DNA from: Candidatus Eiseniibacteriota bacterium
GTDB taxonomy: Bacteria; Eisenbacteria; RBG-16-71-46; CAIMUX01
DNA length: 43,757 bases
Reading direction: 5' to 3'
NCBI GenBank assembly: GCA_029569475.1
Contig: JAKQSZ010000041.1
Span: forward strand, 1-43,757
The translations under genes and the position numbers were made by a program. Below, in pieces: positions 39,811 to 43,757 of this stretch (position 1 is the first letter of the stretch; every line of letters begins with the position of its first letter). The notes below the pieces were generated by a model. That model did not search any database, was not told the origin of the DNA, and was given only the letters and a program-made list of their open reading frames with translations.

Positions 39811-40547
39811 ATGAGTCCACCCGAAGTCCACGGATCCGCCGAGGGCGTTGTCTCGGTCCCACCGGCCGTGCCCGGCGTCGGAGCCCGGCATTGGCTCGGA
39901 GTCTTTCTCACCTCCTCGGTCGGCCAGAAGGCCGTCATGGCGGTGACCGGCGTGATCCTGGTGCTCTATGTCATCGTGCACCTGCTCGGCAACCTGCAGG
40001 TGTTCCAGGGCGAGGAGCATCTGAACGCCTACGCCCAGCTGCTGCGCCTGGAGCCGCCCCTGCTCTGGACGGCTCGGGTGATCCTCTTCGCGGCGGCCGC
40101 CCTGCACGTCATCTTCGGGGTGCGACTCTGGCTGCAGAACCGCTCGGCCCGCCCGGTGCCCTACGCCTGCCGGAGCACCGTCAAGGCGTCGATCGCCTCG
40201 CGCACCATGATCTACACCGGCCTGGTGGTCCTGGGATTCGTCGTCTACCACGTGCTGCACCTGACGCTGGGCACGGTCGGCCCTTCCGGCTACGAGTTCG
40301 AGCACGGCAACGTCTACCGCAATCTCGTCCGGGGCTTCCAGGATCCGTTGATCTCCGGGTTGTACATCGTCGGGCAGATCTTCCTCTACGTTCACCTTTC
40401 CCATGGGATCCAAAGCATGTTCAAGACGCTGGGCGCGAGTCATCCGAAGTATGAGCGCGGCGTGGAACGTCTGGGCGGCATCCTGGCCCTGCTGCTGGCC
40501 GTCGGCAATATCGCGCTGCCCCTGGTCGTCCTCTTCGGGGTGGTGCG

Positions 40548-40551
<4 letters not shown>
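39811..40551 (+). CDS. sdhC: Succinate dehydrogenase/fumarate reductase cytochrome b subunit
   Basis: A 246-residue membrane anchor of complex II, type B (single subunit, two haem b). ATG 39811 has GAGGAG at 8 bases. Five transmembrane helices are visible, starting at [27 protein letters not shown]. Histidines expected to ligate haems lie in [25 protein letters not shown] and YVHLSHG. The longer open frame starting at 39496 is not supported. It binds the flavoprotein/iron-sulfur dimer to the inner membrane and exchanges electrons with the quinone pool, probably menaquinone given the type (inference). Its stop overlaps the sdhA start (ATGA). Confidence 0.94.
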
Positions 40552-42580
<2,029 letters not shown>

Positions 42581-42584
<4 letters not shown>

Positions 42585-43360
42585 ACCTCACGCTCAAGGT
42601 CTGGCGGCAGGCCGGCCCTTCGGACAAGGGAAGCATCGTCACGTATGAGGCCTCGGACATCAGCCCCGACATGTCGTTCCTCGAGATGCTCGACGTGGTG
42701 AATTCGCGGCTGGAGCGTGAGGGGAAGGAACCGATCGCCTTCGACCACGATTGCCGCGAAGGGATCTGCGGGATGTGCTCGCTCGCGGTCAACGGCGTCG
42801 CGCATGGTCCCGACGACCTGACCACGGTCTGCCAGCTGCACATGCGCCGTTTCCGGGACGGCGACACGATCTTCATCGAGCCCTGGCGCGCGCGCGCCTT
42901 TCCCGTCCTCAAGGACCTGGTGGTCGATCGCTCCGCCCTGGACCGGATCGTCCAGGCCGGCGGCTTCGTCAGCGTGAACACCGGGGGCGTGCCCGACGGC
43001 AACGCCCTCCCGATCTCCAAGGAAGAGGCCGACCTCGCGATGGATGCCGCTGCCTGCATCGGCTGCGGCGCCTGTGTCGCGGCCTGCAAGAACGGCAGCG
43101 CGATGCTCTTCGTCGCCGCCAAGATCAGCCACCTCGCCCACCTGCCGCAGGGACAGCCCGAGCGGCTGGCGCGAGCCGAGCAGATGATCCTGGCGATGGA
43201 CCGCGAGGGGTTCGGCAACTGCAGCAATCAGCGGGAGTGCGAGGCGGTCTGCCCGAAGGGGATCAAGTTCGCCACGATTGCGGCGATGAATGGCGATTAC
43301 CTGCGGGCGGCCCGGCGGCGGCACCCGCGGGGTCAGAGTGGGGCGGGTGGCACCGGCTAG
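42581..43360 (+). CDS. sdhB: Succinate dehydrogenase/fumarate reductase iron-sulfur subunit
   Basis: A 259-residue electron-transfer subunit. A plant-type [2Fe-2S] cluster is bound by CREGICGMC (about 57-65) with a fourth Cys near 84. The [4Fe-4S] motif [11 protein letters not shown] (about 152-162) and the [3Fe-4S] motif [12 protein letters not shown] (about 212-223) follow, with the conserved PKGI. GTG 42581 overlaps the sdhA stop (GTGA) and has AGAGGAG upstream. The C-terminal 20 residues are Arg/Gly-rich and not conserved. It completes the sdhCAB unit, with electrons passing from FAD in SdhA through SdhB to the SdhC haems. Type B order C-A-B. Confidence 0.96.
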
Positions 43361-43570
43361 CTGTCAAAGCGACAAAGCAACAGAGTCCGGACCATCCTTC
43401 TGGGTTTCGCCTCGGAATGGCGCCCCCTTTTGAGAGCCCGCCGTGGCTGCTCGTGCGGTAGCCTGGTGTGGTTGTTGGTCGGCTCGGGGATCCGGCACTC
43501 GAGGAAGCGATCCTGCCGTCCGTAGTCGCTCCTACCGCCGCACCGGCTCTCACGATCGCGGGACCACAAC
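43361..43570. other. Convergent spacer after sdhB
   Basis: No gene or clear terminator on either strand; short dyads only (for example GGATCC region near 43488). Confidence 0.4.
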
Positions 43571-43757
43571 CTACCTGGCCGTGTTCCGGTACAGCATCTT
43601 CAGCCGGCCCCAGTTCAGCGGCACCACCGCCGGCGAGCCGCAACCCACGCCTCGCGCCCCGATCAAGCCGCATTCCCAGCCGCCGAGGTTGCCGTCGACG
43701 CACGGCGAGTTCACCTGCAGGCCGAAGTCGCCCGATAGCGGCTGGCAGAGCAAGGGG
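43571..43757 (-). CDS. C-terminal end of a secreted, probably beta-helix, protein (runs off right edge)
   Basis: About 61 residues are visible, ending at TAG 43571-43573. The segment PLLCQPLSGDFGLQVNSPC then CGLIGARGVGCG and WGRLKMLYR is a recognisable tail of large secreted right-handed beta-helix proteins in Eisenbacteria-like and related genomes: a DPxFC-like start, NSPC, CGLIGA, then a short WGxxKxxYR end. The N-terminal part lies beyond the window. Length, start and signal peptide are therefore unknown. It is convergent with sdhB. The family identity is recognition of the tail only. Confidence 0.65.
   Translation of the reverse strand, partial: PLLCQPLSGDFGLQVNSPCVDGNLGGWECGLIGARGVGCGSPAVVPLNWGRLKMLYRNTAR

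Overview
The window is one contig piece of a GC-rich (roughly two-thirds G+C by eye) Gram-negative-type bacterium. The secreted proteins carry FlgD-like C-terminal sorting or Ig-like domains. One partial protein ends in the 'NSPC...CGLIGA' tail seen in beta-helix proteins of Eisenbacteria-like and other FCB-group genomes. There is an outer-membrane-barrel/TlpA/Omp28-type lipoprotein cluster, a type B succinate dehydrogenase (one cytochrome b subunit, order C-A-B) and pyruvate:ferredoxin oxidoreductase. I infer a Candidatus Eisenbacteria-like or related FCB organism able to use low-potential electron carriers; this is inference from gene content, not a phylogeny. No rRNA, tRNA, insertion sequence or CRISPR array was recognised.

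Layout. 1-413: start of ligA (minus), cut by the window edge, with a strong intrinsic terminator only 10 bases upstream of its start. 483-4546: minus-strand set of three exported proteins (TlpA-like thioredoxin, outer-membrane barrel, Omp28/thioredoxin-like lipoprotein). 5298-9044: a minus-strand signalling unit, with an OmpR/PhoB-type regulator and a histidine kinase (ATGA overlap) followed by a Spy/CpxP-like envelope protein. Three 11-bp-spaced Pho-box-like half-sites lie in front of the envelope gene. A structured 3' region or candidate sRNA ends at a strong terminator near 5010. 9175-11280: glutamate dehydrogenase and a YigZ-family protein (plus). 11347-15379: PHP-domain protein and an M16 zinc protease (minus). 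15633-17396: tiny lysine-rich protein and a 14-TM-type MFS exporter (plus). 17403-17553: eight 19-bp tandem repeats between convergent genes. 17583-21213: degenerate metallophosphatase-like exported protein, a DUF6335-like protein with a long acidic tail, and a CPBP-like membrane protein.

21214-25272 is a very large secreted protein with 14 FG-GAP repeats (two possible seven-bladed propellers) and a FlgD-like C-terminus. 25523-33639 is an apparent five-gene minus-strand operon: nifJ (PFOR), a dihydroorotate-dehydrogenase-like protein, a DUF1015/SerK-like protein, serA and serC, closed by a terminator. It has serine kinase-like, serA and serC genes but no phosphoserine phosphatase, so it could carry serine to 3-phosphoglycerate as well as the reverse. 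Divergent from it is an Rrf2 regulator with three cysteines, followed by a NapH/CcoG-like membrane iron-sulfur protein; dyad-symmetric sequences lie in the shared control region.

36229-37964 is a small plastic region. It holds a Phd-VapC-type toxin-antitoxin pair with a promoter and operator that predict a leaderless transcript, then remnants of an AAA_14/DUF4143 ATPase and of a secreted FlgD-domain protein abutting head to head. 38161-39195 is a zinc-ribbon methyltransferase. 39811-43360 is sdhCAB with translationally overlapping genes. 43571-43757 is the C-terminal end of a further secreted protein that runs off the right edge.
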